The notes below the pieces were generated by a model. The model did not search any database. It was not told where the DNA came from and saw only the letters and a list, made by a program, of their open reading frames with translations. Below, one piece after another: positions 14,860 through 23,395 of a stretch of 64,000 nucleotides of DNA. A program made the position numbers and the translations under genes. Each line of letters opens with the position of its first letter. The stretch's first letter is position 1. The stretch comes from Actinomadura viridilutea (GTDB lineage Bacteria; Actinomycetota; Actinomycetes; Streptosporangiales; Streptosporangiaceae), in assembly GCA_003001795.1 (NCBI GenBank), contig PVNI01000011.1, forward strand, positions 1-64,000, in the 5' to 3' direction.

Positions 14860-15686
14860 TGGGGCAGAAGATCAACCCGCACGGGTTCCGGCTCGGCGTC
14901 ACCACCGACCACAAGAGCGTGTGGTTCGCCGACAAGCTCTACAAGGACTACGTCAAGGAGGACGTCCAGATCCGGCGCATGCTCTCCAAGGGCATGGACC
15001 GGGCGGGCATCTCCAAGGTGGAGATCGAGCGGACCCGTGACCGCGTCGAGGTCAACATCCACACCGCCCGGCCGGGCATCGTCATCGGCCGGCGCGGCGC
15101 CGAGGCCGAGCGCCTGCGCGGCGACCTGGAGAAGCTGACCGGCAAGCAGGTCCGGCTGAACATCCTCGAGGTCAAGAACCCCGAGGTGGACGCGCAGCTG
15201 GTCGCGCAGGGCGTGGCCGAGCAGCTGTCCAGCCGGGTGGCGTTCCGCCGCGCGATGCGCAAGGCCATCCAGTCGGCGATGAAGTCCGGCGCGAAGGGCA
15301 TCAAGGTGCAGTGCTCCGGCCGCCTCGGCGGCGCGGAGATGTCGCGGTCGGAGTTCTACCGCGAGGGCCAGGTGCCGCTGCACACGCTGCGGGCCGACAT
15401 CGACTACGGGTTCTACGAGGCCCGGACGACGTTCGGCCGGATCGGCGTCAAGGTGTGGATCTACAAGGGCGAGGCCGCGCAGACCCGCGCCGAGCGCGAG
15501 CAGCAGGCCGCCCAGCAGCGCGCCGCCGGCGGCGGCCGGGAGCGTCGCGAGCGCCGCGGGCGCGGCGGCCGGGGCCGCGGCGGCGGTCAGGGCCAGGGCG
15601 GCGGCGAGCGCGCGTCCAAGCAGCAGCAGAGCCAGGAGCAGTCGGCGTCGGCCGCCGAGTCCGCTCCCAGCGGTGAGGGGAGCTGA
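14859..15686 (+). CDS. rpsC: 30S ribosomal protein S3 with long C-terminal tail
   Basis: Part of the mRNA entry channel and helicase activity; 275 aa. The GTG at 14859 (overlapping the rplV TAG) has AGGAGG at 14845-14850. The KH domain has GIVIGRRGAEAERL around residues 71-84. After the conserved core (to about residue 210) comes a 65-residue Arg/Gly/Gln-rich then Ser/Ala/Glu-rich tail, longer than in E. coli but common in actinobacteria. The tail is low complexity and probably disordered. Confidence 0.98.
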   Translation: MGQKINPHGFRLGVTTDHKSVWFADKLYKDYVKEDVQIRRMLSKGMDRAGISKVEIERTRDRVEVNIHTARPGIVIGRRGAEAERLRGDLEKLTGKQVRLNILEVKNPEVDAQLVAQGVAEQLSSRVAFRRAMRKAIQSAMKSGAKGIKVQCSGRLGGAEMSRSEFYREGQVPLHTLRADIDYGFYEARTTFGRIGVKVWIYKGEAAQTRAEREQQAAQQRAAGGGRERRERRGRGGRGRGGGQGQGGGERASKQQQSQEQSASAAESAPSGEGS

Positions 15687-15692
15687 TCGACC

Positions 15693-16112
15693 ATGCTGAT
15701 CCCCCGCAAGGTCAAGCACCGCAAGCAGCACCACCCCAAGCGCAAGGGGATGGCCAAGGGCGGTACGAAGGTGGCCTTCGGCGAGTGGGGCATCCAGGCC
15801 CTGGAGGGCTCGTACGTCACCAACCGGCAGATCGAGGCCGCGCGTATCGCCATGACCCGGCACATCCGGCGTGGCGGCAAGGTGTGGATCAACATCTTCC
15901 CGGACCGCCCGCTGACCAAGAAGCCCGCCGAGACCCGGATGGGTTCCGGTAAGGGCTCGGTCGAGTGGTGGGTGGCCAACGTCAAGCCGGGCCGGGTGGT
16001 GTTCGAGATCTCCTACCCGAACGAGCAGGTGGCCCGTGAGGCGCTGCAGCGCGCCATCCACAAGCTGCCGATGAAGTGCAGGATCGTGAAGCGAGAGGCC
16101 GGTGAGGGCTGA
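15693..16112 (+). CDS. rplP: 50S ribosomal protein L16
   Basis: Contacts A-site tRNA and 5S rRNA; 139 aa, ATG at 15693. Starts MLIPRKVKHRKQHHPKRKG and carries the conserved RMGSGKGSVEWWVA segment (around residues 86-99). Its stop overlaps the rpmC ATG by one base. Confidence 0.98.
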   Translation: MLIPRKVKHRKQHHPKRKGMAKGGTKVAFGEWGIQALEGSYVTNRQIEAARIAMTRHIRRGGKVWINIFPDRPLTKKPAETRMGSGKGSVEWWVANVKPGRVVFEISYPNEQVAREALQRAIHKLPMKCRIVKREAGEG

Positions 16113-16369
16113 TGGCCAAGGGTCTTACCGCCGACGAGCTGCGCACCGAGCCCCACGAAGAGCTGGTCAAGAAGCTCAAGGAGGCCAAGGAGGAGCTTTT
16201 CAACCTCCGCTTCCAGGCCGCGACCGGTCAGCTGGAGAGCCACGGGCGGCTGCGCACCGTCAAGCGTGAGATCGCCCGCATCTACACCGTGATGCGGGAG
16301 CGCGAGCTCGGCATCGTCACGGTCACCGAGGAGACGGAGTCCGCGGAAGGCAAGGGCGGCGATGACTGA
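16112..16369 (+). CDS. rpmC: 50S ribosomal protein L29
   Basis: Small helical protein at the tunnel exit beside L23; 85 aa, ATG at 16112. The core (to about residue 70) has the conserved LFNLRFQAATGQLE. A short acidic tail (VTEETESAEGKGGDD) extends beyond the usual 60-70 residues, as in other actinobacteria. It overlaps the rpsQ start by 8 bases. Confidence 0.97.
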   Translation: MAKGLTADELRTEPHEELVKKLKEAKEELFNLRFQAATGQLESHGRLRTVKREIARIYTVMRERELGIVTVTEETESAEGKGGDD

Positions 16370-16643
16370 AACCACGACCGGGCAGACGAAGCCGCGCGGC
16401 ACCCGTAAGGTGCTGGAGGGCCTTGTGGTCAGCGACAAGATGGACAAGACCGTGGTCGTGTCCGTCGAGGACCGCGTCAAGCACCCCAAGTACCACAAGG
16501 TGATCCGCCGCACGAAGAAGTACAAGGCGCACGACGAGGCGAACGCGTGCGGCGTCGGCGATCGCGTCCGCCTCATGGAGACCCGCCCGCTGTCGGCGAC
16601 CAAGCGCTGGCGCGTGGTGGAGATCCTCGAAAAGGCCAAGTGA
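16362..16643 (+). CDS. rpsQ: 30S ribosomal protein S17
   Basis: OB-fold primary 16S-binding protein; 93 aa, ATG at 16362 within the end of rpmC. Core LEGLVVSDKMDKTVVVSVED and HPKYHKVIRRTKKYKAHDE are typical. The first 15 residues are a short Thr-rich extension. End of the S10 cluster; an 84-base gap precedes rplN. Confidence 0.97.
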   Translation: MTETTTGQTKPRGTRKVLEGLVVSDKMDKTVVVSVEDRVKHPKYHKVIRRTKKYKAHDEANACGVGDRVRLMETRPLSATKRWRVVEILEKAK

Positions 16644-16727
16644 TCGAGGCCAGGTAAACCCATTGGTTCCGCCAGGCTCCTCCGGGCGCGTCCTGGAGGA
16701 GAACCGGTGTGACGAACAGGAGTTGAC

Positions 16728-17096
16728 GTGATCCAGCAGGAGTCGCGACTCAAGGTCGCCGACAACACGGGTGCGAAGGAGATCCTGTGCATCCGCGTGC
16801 TCGGCGGCTCGGGTCGGCGCTACGCGGGAGTCGGCGACGTCATCGTCGCGACGGTGAAGGACGCCCTTCCCGGCGCGGGCGTGAAGAAGGGCGACGTCGT
16901 CAAGGCGGTCGTCGTGCGCACCCGCAAGGAGCGCCGGCGCCCGGACGGCTCCTACATCCGCTTCGACGAGAACGCGGCCGTGCTCATCAGGGACGGCGGC
17001 GACCCCCGCGGCACCCGAATCTTCGGCCCGGTGGGCCGCGAGCTGCGCGAGAAGAAGTTCATGCGAATCATCTCCCTCGCGCCGGAGGTGCTGTGA
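16728..17096 (+). CDS. rplN: 50S ribosomal protein L14
   Basis: Subunit-interface protein; 122 aa. The GTG at 16728 is preceded by AGGAG. It starts MIQQESRLKVADNTGAKEIL, conserved throughout bacteria. First gene of the spc cluster; the stop overlaps the rplX ATG. Confidence 0.98.
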   Translation: MIQQESRLKVADNTGAKEILCIRVLGGSGRRYAGVGDVIVATVKDALPGAGVKKGDVVKAVVVRTRKERRRPDGSYIRFDENAAVLIRDGGDPRGTRIFGPVGRELREKKFMRIISLAPEVL

Positions 17097-17404
17097 TGAA
17101 GATCAGGAAGGGCGACGAGGTCATCGTCATCGCCGGCAAGGACAAGGGCGCGACCGGCAAGGTGCTGCGCGTCCTCCCGCGCGAGCAGCGCGTCGTCGTC
17201 GAGGGCGTCAACCTCGTCACCAAGCACATCAAGGCCGACCAGGCGCGTCCGGGCAAGCAGACCGGCCGCGTGACGGTCGAAGCGCCGCTGCACGTCAGCA
17301 ATGTCGCGCTCGTCGAGGACGGCAAGCCGGTCCGGGTCGGATACCGCATCAACGAGGACGGCACGAAGGTCCGGATCTCGCGCCGCACCGGTAAGGAGAT
17401 CTGA
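17096..17404 (+). CDS. rplX: 50S ribosomal protein L24
   Basis: Assembly-initiator protein of the large subunit; 102 aa. The ATG at 17096 overlaps the rplN stop (TGATG) and gives MKIRKGDEVIVIAGKDKG, the KOW-motif N-terminus. The longer frame from 16787 is only an upstream extension. It ends with RISRRTGKEI as usual. Confidence 0.98.
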   Translation: MKIRKGDEVIVIAGKDKGATGKVLRVLPREQRVVVEGVNLVTKHIKADQARPGKQTGRVTVEAPLHVSNVALVEDGKPVRVGYRINEDGTKVRISRRTGKEI

Positions 17405-17409
17405 TTTCG

Positions 17410-17985
17410 ATGACCGAGACCGTTACCGAGCGGCCCGTGCCCAAGCCGCGGCTGAAGCTGCGGTACCGGGACGAGATCGCCCCGGCGATGCGCGAGCGCT
17501 TCGGCTACAAGAACGTCATGCAGATCCCCACGCTGACCAAGATCACGGTCAACATGGGGGTGGGCGAAGCGGCGCGCGACGCCAAGGTGATCGAGGGCGC
17601 GATCCGCGACCTGTCGATGATCACCGGCCAGAAGCCGAAGGTGAACCGGGCCCGCAAGTCGATCGCGCAGTTCAAGCTGCGCGAGGGCATGCCGATCGGG
17701 GCGCACTGCACGCTGCGCGGCGACCGGATGTGGGAGTTCCTCGACCGGCTGCTGACGCTGGCGCTGCCGCGCATCCGCGACTTCCGCGGGCTGTCCCCCC
17801 GGCAGTTCGACGGCAACGGCAACTACACCTTCGGGCTGACCGAGCAGGTGATGTTCCACGAGGTCGACCCCGACAAGGTGGACCGCCAGCGGGGCATGGA
17901 CATCACCATCGTGACCACCGCCAAGACCGACGAGGAGGGCCGCGAGCTGCTCAAGCTCTTGGGCTTCCCGTTCAAGGAGGCCTGA
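17410..17985 (+). CDS. rplE: 50S ribosomal protein L5
   Basis: Binds 5S rRNA in the central protuberance and contacts P-site tRNA; 191 aa, ATG at 17410, 5 bases after rplX. Conserved KITVNMGVGEA (around residues 37-47) and TGQKPKVNRARKSIA segments are present. Complete. Confidence 0.98.
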   Translation: MTETVTERPVPKPRLKLRYRDEIAPAMRERFGYKNVMQIPTLTKITVNMGVGEAARDAKVIEGAIRDLSMITGQKPKVNRARKSIAQFKLREGMPIGAHCTLRGDRMWEFLDRLLTLALPRIRDFRGLSPRQFDGNGNYTFGLTEQVMFHEVDPDKVDRQRGMDITIVTTAKTDEEGRELLKLLGFPFKEA

Positions 17986-18041
17986 GCTTCCGAGGCAGCC
18001 GGGCGTCCGGCTGAGGATCGCAACAAGGAGAGCTGAGCGAT

Positions 18042-18227
18042 ATGGCGAAGAAGGCGCTGATCGCCAAGGCGGCCCGCAAGCCCAAGTTCGCGGTGCGCGC
18101 GTACACCCGCTGCTCGCGCTGCGGGCGTCCGCGCTCGGTCTACCGGAAGTTCGGCCTGTGCCGGATCTGCTTCCGGGAGATGGCGCACCGGGGCGAGCTG
18201 CCCGGCATCACCAAGTCCAGCTGGTGA
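18042..18227 (+). CDS. rpsZ: 30S ribosomal protein S14, zinc-binding type Z
   Basis: Short (61 aa) zinc-ribbon form of S14 in the 30S head. The zinc ligands are visible as CSRC (C24, C27) and CRIC (C40, C43). ATG at 18042 with AAGGAG upstream. Actinobacteria often keep a second, longer, cysteine-free S14 elsewhere for zinc starvation; none is in this window. Also called rpsN. Confidence 0.98.
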   Translation: MAKKALIAKAARKPKFAVRAYTRCSRCGRPRSVYRKFGLCRICFREMAHRGELPGITKSSW

Positions 18228-18332
18228 CAGGCACCAGTTCGTAATAGCCACCGGGCGCCCGCGGCGAGCGGGTGCCCACGACCACGCCAAAGGTCCGCGG
18301 AGGAAACCGTGGCGAGGGAGGGCCACTAGGCC

Positions 18333-18731
18333 ATGACGATGACCGACCCGATCGCAGACATGCTGACGCGTCTGCGCAACGCGAATGCGGCGTACCACGA
18401 CACCGTGGCGATGCCGTACTCGAAGATCAAGGCGCACATCGCCGAGATCCTGCAGCAGGAGGGCTACATCTCCAGCTGGCACGTGGAGGACGCCGAGGTC
18501 GGCAAGAAGCTCGTGATCGAGCTGAAGTTCGGTCCGACCCGGGAGCGTTCGATCGCCGGCATCAAGCGGGTGTCGAAGCCGGGGCTGCGGGTGTACGCCA
18601 AGAAGGACAACCTGCCGAAGGTCCTGGGCGGCCTGGGCGTCGCGATCATCTCGACGTCCATGGGCCTGATGACCGACCGGCAGGCGGCTAAGCGCGGCGT
18701 GGGCGGCGAAGTCCTCGCCTACGTGTGGTGA
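18333..18731 (+). CDS. rpsH: 30S ribosomal protein S8
   Basis: Binds the central domain of 16S rRNA; 132 aa. The ATG at 18333 gives MTMTDPIADMLTRLRNAN, the usual actinobacterial start (a second ATG at 18339 is possible). The C-terminal STSMGLMTDRQAAKRGVGGEVLAYVW is typical. In E. coli S8 represses the spc operon by binding at L5; no equivalent site was recognised. Confidence 0.98.
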   Translation: MTMTDPIADMLTRLRNANAAYHDTVAMPYSKIKAHIAEILQQEGYISSWHVEDAEVGKKLVIELKFGPTRERSIAGIKRVSKPGLRVYAKKDNLPKVLGGLGVAIISTSMGLMTDRQAAKRGVGGEVLAYVW

Positions 18732-18747
18732 GGGGGGTACACGGATC

Positions 18748-19284
18748 ATGTCGCGTATCGGACGTCTCCCCATCACCGTGCCCAGCGGCGTCGACGTCAG
18801 GATCGACGGCCGGGAGGTCACCGTCAAGGGGCCCAAGGGCGAGCTGCGGCACACCGTCGCCGAGCCCATCGAGGTGAAGCTGGAGGACGGCAAGGTCACC
18901 GTGACCCGGCCGAACGACGTCAACACCGTTCGGGCGCTGCACGGCCTGACCCGCACGCTGATCAACAACATGGTGATCGGCGTCACCGAGGGCTACCGCA
19001 AGACCCTGGTCATCCAGGGCGTCGGTTACCGGGTGCAGCAGAAGGGCAAGGACCTGGAGTTCTCCCTGGGCTACAGCCACCCGATCACGGTCTCCCCGCC
19101 GGAGGGCATCACCTTCCGCGTGGAGAAGCCGACCCAGCTGGTCGTCGAGGGCATCGACAAGCAGAAGGTCGGCGAGGTCGCCGCCAACATCCGCAAGCTG
19201 CGCAAGCCCGACCCGTACAAGGGCAAGGGCGTGCGCTACGAGGGCGAGCAGATCCGCCGCAAGGTCGGAAAGGCTGGTAAGTAG
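18748..19284 (+). CDS. rplF: 50S ribosomal protein L6
   Basis: Two-domain protein near the sarcin-ricin loop; 178 aa, ATG at 18748. Both repeats are complete, with the C-terminal KLRKPDPYKGKGVRYEGE rRNA-binding segment. It lies 2 bases before rplR. Confidence 0.98.
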   Translation: MSRIGRLPITVPSGVDVRIDGREVTVKGPKGELRHTVAEPIEVKLEDGKVTVTRPNDVNTVRALHGLTRTLINNMVIGVTEGYRKTLVIQGVGYRVQQKGKDLEFSLGYSHPITVSPPEGITFRVEKPTQLVVEGIDKQKVGEVAANIRKLRKPDPYKGKGVRYEGEQIRRKVGKAGK

Positions 19285-19286
19285 TC

Positions 19287-19673
19287 GTGGCAGGCACCAA
19301 GCTCCTGGCCAGGAAGGCCACCTCGCCGCGGGTGAAGGCGCGCCGGCGCCGGCACCTGCGGGTCCGCAAGAAGGTCTTCGGCACCGCCGCGAGGCCTCGG
19401 CTGGTCGTGACCCGCTCCAACATGCACATCCGTGCGCAGGTCATCGACGACGAGCGGGGCCACACCTTGGTGTCGGCGTCCTCCATGGAGGCCGACCTGC
19501 GGGCCTTCGACGGCGACAAGACCGCCAAGGCCCGCAAGGTGGGCGAGCTGGTCGCCGCCCGTGCCAAGCAGGCCGGGATCTCCGCCGTGGTGTTCGACCG
19601 CGGCGGCAACAAGTACCACGGCCGCATCGCCGCCCTGGCGGACGGTGCGCGCGAGGGCGGGCTGGAGTTCTGA
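19287..19673 (+). CDS. rplR: 50S ribosomal protein L18
   Basis: Carries 5S rRNA into the central protuberance with L5; 128 aa, GTG start at 19287, 2 bases after rplF. The basic N-terminus (KARRRRHLRVRKKVFG) and the closing FDRGGNKYHGRIAALADGAR are conserved. Confidence 0.98.
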   Translation: MAGTKLLARKATSPRVKARRRRHLRVRKKVFGTAARPRLVVTRSNMHIRAQVIDDERGHTLVSASSMEADLRAFDGDKTAKARKVGELVAARAKQAGISAVVFDRGGNKYHGRIAALADGAREGGLEF

Positions 19674-19716
19674 GACTCATGGCCCACGAACCGCAAGACG
19701 AGAAGAGGTACCACTG

Positions 19717-20337
19717 ATGGCAGCGCAGAGGCGCGGTGGCGGTCAGGGTGGCGACCGTCGCGACGGCCGCCGCGACGACCGCCGCGGTGGCGCCGACAAG
19801 GGCCAGTCGTACATCGAGAAGGTCGTGGCGATCAACCGGGTCGCCAAGGTCGTCAAGGGCGGCCGGCGCTTCAGCTTCACCGCTCTGGTGATCGTCGGTG
19901 ACGGCAACGGCACGGTCGGCGTCGGATACGGAAAGGCCAAGGAGGTGCCCGCGGCGATCGCCAAGGGCGTCGAGGAGGCCAAGAAGCACTTCTTCAAGGT
20001 GCCGCGCATCCAGGGCACGATCCCGCACGCGGTGCAGGGCGAGGAGGCCGCGGGCGTGGTCCTGCTGCGTCCGGCCAGCCCCGGTACCGGTGTGATCGCC
20101 GGCGGCCCGGTGCGCGCGGTGCTGGAGTGCGCGGGCATCCACGACGTGCTGTCCAAGTCGCTGGGCACCGACAACGCGATCAACATCGTGCACGCCACGG
20201 TGGCCGGGCTCAAGCAGCTCAAGCGTCCGGAGGAGATCGCGGCCAAGCGCGGTCTGCCGCTGGAGGACGTGGCCCCCGCCGCCATGCTGCGGGCGCGCGC
20301 CGCCGGCAGCGAGCCGCGGGCGGAGGTGGCGTCGTAA
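19717..20337 (+). CDS. rpsE: 30S ribosomal protein S5
   Basis: Fidelity protein at the mRNA entry site; 206 aa. The ATG at 19717 gives MAAQRRGGGQGGDRRDGRR, an Arg/Gly-rich disordered extension of about 25 residues before the conserved EKVVAINRVAKVVKGGRRF double-stranded-RNA-binding core. The longer open frame from 19432 is the antisense-like extension through rplR and is not used. The TAATG junction overlaps rpmD. Confidence 0.97.
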   Translation: MAAQRRGGGQGGDRRDGRRDDRRGGADKGQSYIEKVVAINRVAKVVKGGRRFSFTALVIVGDGNGTVGVGYGKAKEVPAAIAKGVEEAKKHFFKVPRIQGTIPHAVQGEEAAGVVLLRPASPGTGVIAGGPVRAVLECAGIHDVLSKSLGTDNAINIVHATVAGLKQLKRPEEIAAKRGLPLEDVAPAAMLRARAAGSEPRAEVAS

Positions 20338-20519
20338 TGGCTCGGCTGAAGATCACCCAGGTCAAGTCGGTGATCAGCGAGAAGCAGAACCAGCGTGACA
20401 CGCTGCGCACGCTCGGCCTGAAGAAGATCGGGCAGAGCGTGGTCCGCGAGGACTCGCGGCAGGTGCGCGGCATGATCCGGACGGTGGACCACCTGGTCAC
20501 CGTCGAGGAGGTCGACTGA
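20337..20519 (+). CDS. rpmD: 50S ribosomal protein L30
   Basis: Small large-subunit protein, 60 aa. The ATG at 20337 overlaps the rpsE TAA. MARLKITQVKSVISEKQNQR is the normal start for this family; the frame upstream through rpsE is not coding. It lies 2 bases before rplO. Confidence 0.97.
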   Translation: MARLKITQVKSVISEKQNQRDTLRTLGLKKIGQSVVREDSRQVRGMIRTVDHLVTVEEVD

Positions 20520-20521
20520 CC

Positions 20522-21004
20522 ATGGCGACCGATCTGAGCAAGGACACGGCCGGCGCCGAGGGCGCTCCGCTCAAGGTGCACGACCTGCGTCCGGCCCCCG
20601 GCGCCAACCGCCGCAAGACCCGCAAGGGCCGCGGCGAGGCGTCCAAGGGCAAGACCGCCGGTCGCGGCACCAAGGGCACCAAGGCCCGCGACACCGTGCC
20701 CGTCGGGTTCGAGGGCGGTCAGATGCCGCTGATCCGCCGGGTGCCGAAGCTCAAGGGGTTCAAGAACCCCAACCGGGTCGAGTACCAGGTGGTGAACCTG
20801 GACAAGCTCGCCGAGCTGTACCCGCAGGGCGGCGAGGTGACCGCCGAGGACCTGGCCGCCAAGGGCGCGGTGCGCCGCGGCCGTCCGGTCAAGGTGCTGG
20901 GCCAGGGCGACATCTCCGTGGCCGTGCAGGTCAAGGCGCACGCCTTCTCCGCGTCGGCCAAGGAGAAGATCGAGGCGGCCGGCGGAAGCGCCGAGCAGCT
21001 GTAA
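20522..21004 (+). CDS. rplO: 50S ribosomal protein L15
   Basis: Late-assembly protein spanning several 23S domains; 160 aa, ATG at 20522. It has the conserved Gly/Arg/Lys-rich region KTRKGRGEASKGKTAGRGTKG. An N-terminal extension of about 17 residues precedes HDLRPAPGANRRK. Last ribosomal gene before secY, from which it is separated by 253 bases with hairpins and a candidate promoter. Confidence 0.98.
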   Translation: MATDLSKDTAGAEGAPLKVHDLRPAPGANRRKTRKGRGEASKGKTAGRGTKGTKARDTVPVGFEGGQMPLIRRVPKLKGFKNPNRVEYQVVNLDKLAELYPQGGEVTAEDLAAKGAVRRGRPVKVLGQGDISVAVQVKAHAFSASAKEKIEAAGGSAEQL

Positions 21005-21057
21005 AGAAGGACACCGTCACAGTGACACCGGGGCCGTCGACGGCACGGCCGAGCACT

Positions 21058-21103
21058 CGTGGAGGAGAGGCCCTCCACGGCCCCCTCGCCTCCGCGGGAG
21101 GGG
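21058..21103 (+). terminator. Two tandem hairpins between rplO and secY
   Basis: First hairpin: CGTGGAGG 21058-21065 with CCTCCACG 21072-21079. Second: CCCCTC 21082-21087 with GAGGGG 21098-21103. Neither has a T tail. They probably end or reduce transcription of the ribosomal cluster before the secY promoter. Confidence 0.5.
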
Positions 21104-21151
21104 CGACCTTCGGGTCGGTGTGGTCGGCGACACGGCCCCGGTGTCCTGTGC

Positions 21152-21160
21152 TGTTAGAGT
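21152..21160 (+). promoter_or_regulatory. Candidate extended -10 promoter for secY-adk-map
   Basis: TG-T-TAGAGT at 21152-21160: an extended -10 whose hexamer matches the actinobacterial TAGANT form. No good -35 is present at 17-18 bp. It would give a leader of about 90 nt. Confidence 0.45.
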
Positions 21161-21257
21161 CGGGGCGACGGTGGGTGGTATCTTTCGGCGTCCGCCGTCT
21201 ACGACCTGAAACCGGCCCCTCGGCGGCCATGGATTCACCAGTCGCGCAGGAGGAATG

Positions 21258-22565
21258 GTGCTGACCGCGTTCGCTCGGGCATTTCGTACGCCTGACCTGC
21301 GTAAGAAGATACTGTTCACGCTGTTCATCATCGTGATCTTCCGCATCGGGTCGGTGCTGCCGTCCCCGGGCGTGAACACGGAGGTCCTGCGCGAGACCGC
21401 CGACAAGGCCAAGGAGAGCAACCAGCTCTACGGGCTGGTCGACCTGTTCAGCGGCGGCGCGCTGCTGAAGCTGTCGGTGTTCGCGCTGGGCATCATGCCC
21501 TACATCACCGCCAGCATCATCCTGCAGCTGCTGACCGTGGTGATCCCCAAGCTGGAGGCCCTGAAGAAGGAGGGCCAGGCCGGCACCACGAAGATCACAC
21601 AGTACACCCGGTACCTGACGGTCGGGCTGGCGATCCTGCAGGCGACCGGCATCGTGGCCATGGCCGCCACCGGGCAGCTGTTCCAGGGCGTGGCCGGCGG
21701 CGGCGACGTCCTGTACAACAACGACCTCACCACGATCATCACGATCGTGATCTGCATGACCGCGGGCACCACGGTCATCATGTGGCTGGGCGAGCTGATC
21801 ACCGACCGCGGCGTCGGCAACGGCATGTCCATCCTGATCTTCACCCAGGTGGTCGCGGTGTTCCCGGCCCAGTTCTGGGCGATCTACCAGGGGCAGCCGG
21901 AGGACCGCCGGGTCTTCGTGTTCTCGCTGGTGATCCTGGTGGGTCTGGCGATCATGGCGGGCGTGGTGTTCGTCGAGCAGGCCCAGCGCCGCATCCCGGT
22001 GCAGTACGCCAAGCGGATGGTGGGCCGGCGGATGTACGGCGGCACCTCCACCTACATCCCGCTCAAGGTCAACCAGGCCGGCATCATCCCGCTGATCTTC
22101 GCCTCGTCCCTGCTGTACCTGCCGGTGCTGGCCACCCAGCTGTGGCCCGAGAACAAGTGGCTGCAGAAGATCCAGCCCTACCTGCAGCAGGACAACCCCT
22201 GGCACATGGCGGTCTTCTTCGGCTTCATCATCTTCTTCACGTACTTCTACGTGGCCATCACCTTCAACCCCACTGAAGTGGCCGACAACATGAAGAAGTA
22301 TGGTGGGTTCATCCCGGGTATCCGTCCGGGCCGGCCGACCGCCGAGTACCTCGACTACGTACTCACCCGGATCACCACGCCCGGCGCGTTGTACCTGGGG
22401 TTCGTGTCCCTCATTCCGATGGTGGCGTTCGCGCTGCTGAACGCCACGCAGGACTTCCCGTTCGGGGGCGCGAGCATCCTCATCGTCGTCGGCGTGGGAC
22501 TGGATACCGTGAAGCAGATCGAAAGTCAGCTCCAGCAGCGCAACTACGAGGGCTTCCTCCGGTAG
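21258..22565 (+). CDS. secY: Preprotein translocase subunit SecY
   Basis: Central channel of the Sec translocon, ten membrane helices; 435 aa from the GTG at 21258. I chose this start because AGGAGG (21248-21253) is only one base from the preceding ATG at 21255 but four from the GTG, and the family N-terminus is LTAFARAFRTPDLRKK. Features seen: SPGVNTE after TM1, plug-helix region DLFSGGALLKLSVFALGIMP, and the RRMYGG/STYIPLKVNQAGIIP loop. The stop overlaps the adk GTG by one base, so the two are translationally coupled. Confidence 0.97.
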   Translation: MLTAFARAFRTPDLRKKILFTLFIIVIFRIGSVLPSPGVNTEVLRETADKAKESNQLYGLVDLFSGGALLKLSVFALGIMPYITASIILQLLTVVIPKLEALKKEGQAGTTKITQYTRYLTVGLAILQATGIVAMAATGQLFQGVAGGGDVLYNNDLTTIITIVICMTAGTTVIMWLGELITDRGVGNGMSILIFTQVVAVFPAQFWAIYQGQPEDRRVFVFSLVILVGLAIMAGVVFVEQAQRRIPVQYAKRMVGRRMYGGTSTYIPLKVNQAGIIPLIFASSLLYLPVLATQLWPENKWLQKIQPYLQQDNPWHMAVFFGFIIFFTYFYVAITFNPTEVADNMKKYGGFIPGIRPGRPTAEYLDYVLTRITTPGALYLGFVSLIPMVAFALLNATQDFPFGGASILIVVGVGLDTVKQIESQLQQRNYEGFLR

Positions 22566-23215
22566 TGCGTATCGTCCTGGTGGGCCCCCCGGGCGCGGGC
22601 AAGGGGACGCAGGCCCAGTTCATCGCATCGCATCTGTCCATCCCGAAGATCTCGACAGGTGACATCTTCCGGGCCAACGTCAGCAGCGGCACGGAGCTGG
22701 GCCGTCGGGCCAAGGCGTACATGGACCGCGGCGACCTGGTGCCGGACGAGATCACCATCGCGATGGTGCGCGATCGGCTGGCCGCCGAGGACGCGCGCGA
22801 CGGGTTCCTGCTGGACGGTTTCCCGCGCAACGTCCCGCAGGCCGAGACGCTCAAGAAGATCCTCGCGGAGTGGGACGCTCGGCTGGACATCGTGCTCGAG
22901 CTCGTGGTCGACGAGGACGAGGTGGTGCGGCGCCTGTCGGGCCGGCGCACCTGCTCGCGCTGCGGCCGCATCTGGCACGTCGACTTCGACGAGAAGCAGG
23001 ACGACATCTGCGACGACTGCGGCGGCGAGCTGTTCCAGCGCGACGACGACCGCGAGGAGGTCGTCCGGCACCGGCTGGAGGTGTACCAGCAGCAGACCGC
23101 GCCGCTGGTGCAGTTCTACGCCGACGAGGGCGTCTTGGTGGGCATCGACGCGACCGGGCCGATCGAAGAGGTGACCAACCGGGCGCTGGCGGCGCTGCGT
23201 CCGCTGCAGCGCTGA
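22565..23215 (+). CDS. adk: Adenylate kinase, zinc-binding LID type
   Basis: Interconverts ATP + AMP and 2 ADP; cytoplasmic, 216 aa. The GTG start at 22565 overlaps the secY stop. P-loop GPPGAGKGT is at residues 7-15, and the AMP-binding region includes ISTGDIFR and LLDGFPRN. The long LID domain contains C130, C133, C149 and C152, a structural zinc site as in Gram-positive enzymes. Normal length. Confidence 0.98.
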   Translation: MRIVLVGPPGAGKGTQAQFIASHLSIPKISTGDIFRANVSSGTELGRRAKAYMDRGDLVPDEITIAMVRDRLAAEDARDGFLLDGFPRNVPQAETLKKILAEWDARLDIVLELVVDEDEVVRRLSGRRTCSRCGRIWHVDFDEKQDDICDDCGGELFQRDDDREEVVRHRLEVYQQQTAPLVQFYADEGVLVGIDATGPIEEVTNRALAALRPLQR

Positions 23216-23260
23216 TCCGGGCGTCCGGCGCGGTCGCCGCGCCCGCGTAGGCTGGAGGCG

Positions 23261-23283
23261 CGGCCCCGGTGTGCCCGGGGCCG
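23261..23283 (+). terminator. Hairpin between adk and map
   Basis: CGGCCCCGG at 23261-23269 pairs perfectly with CCGGGGCCG at 23275-23283 (5-nt loop). No T run. A TAGGCT hexamer at 23248-23253 just upstream could be a -10 for map, so the hairpin may instead sit in a leader. Confidence 0.4.
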
Positions 23284-23395
23284 GTGGACGGGGCCGCGTT
23301 CCAGCACGGCCGGGGACCGCACGGCCGAGGACCGTCCGTCCCCGAAGGTCAGCCCGGCGCGCTTGGCGGTCCCTGCGCGCGGCACAGGGAGTGGA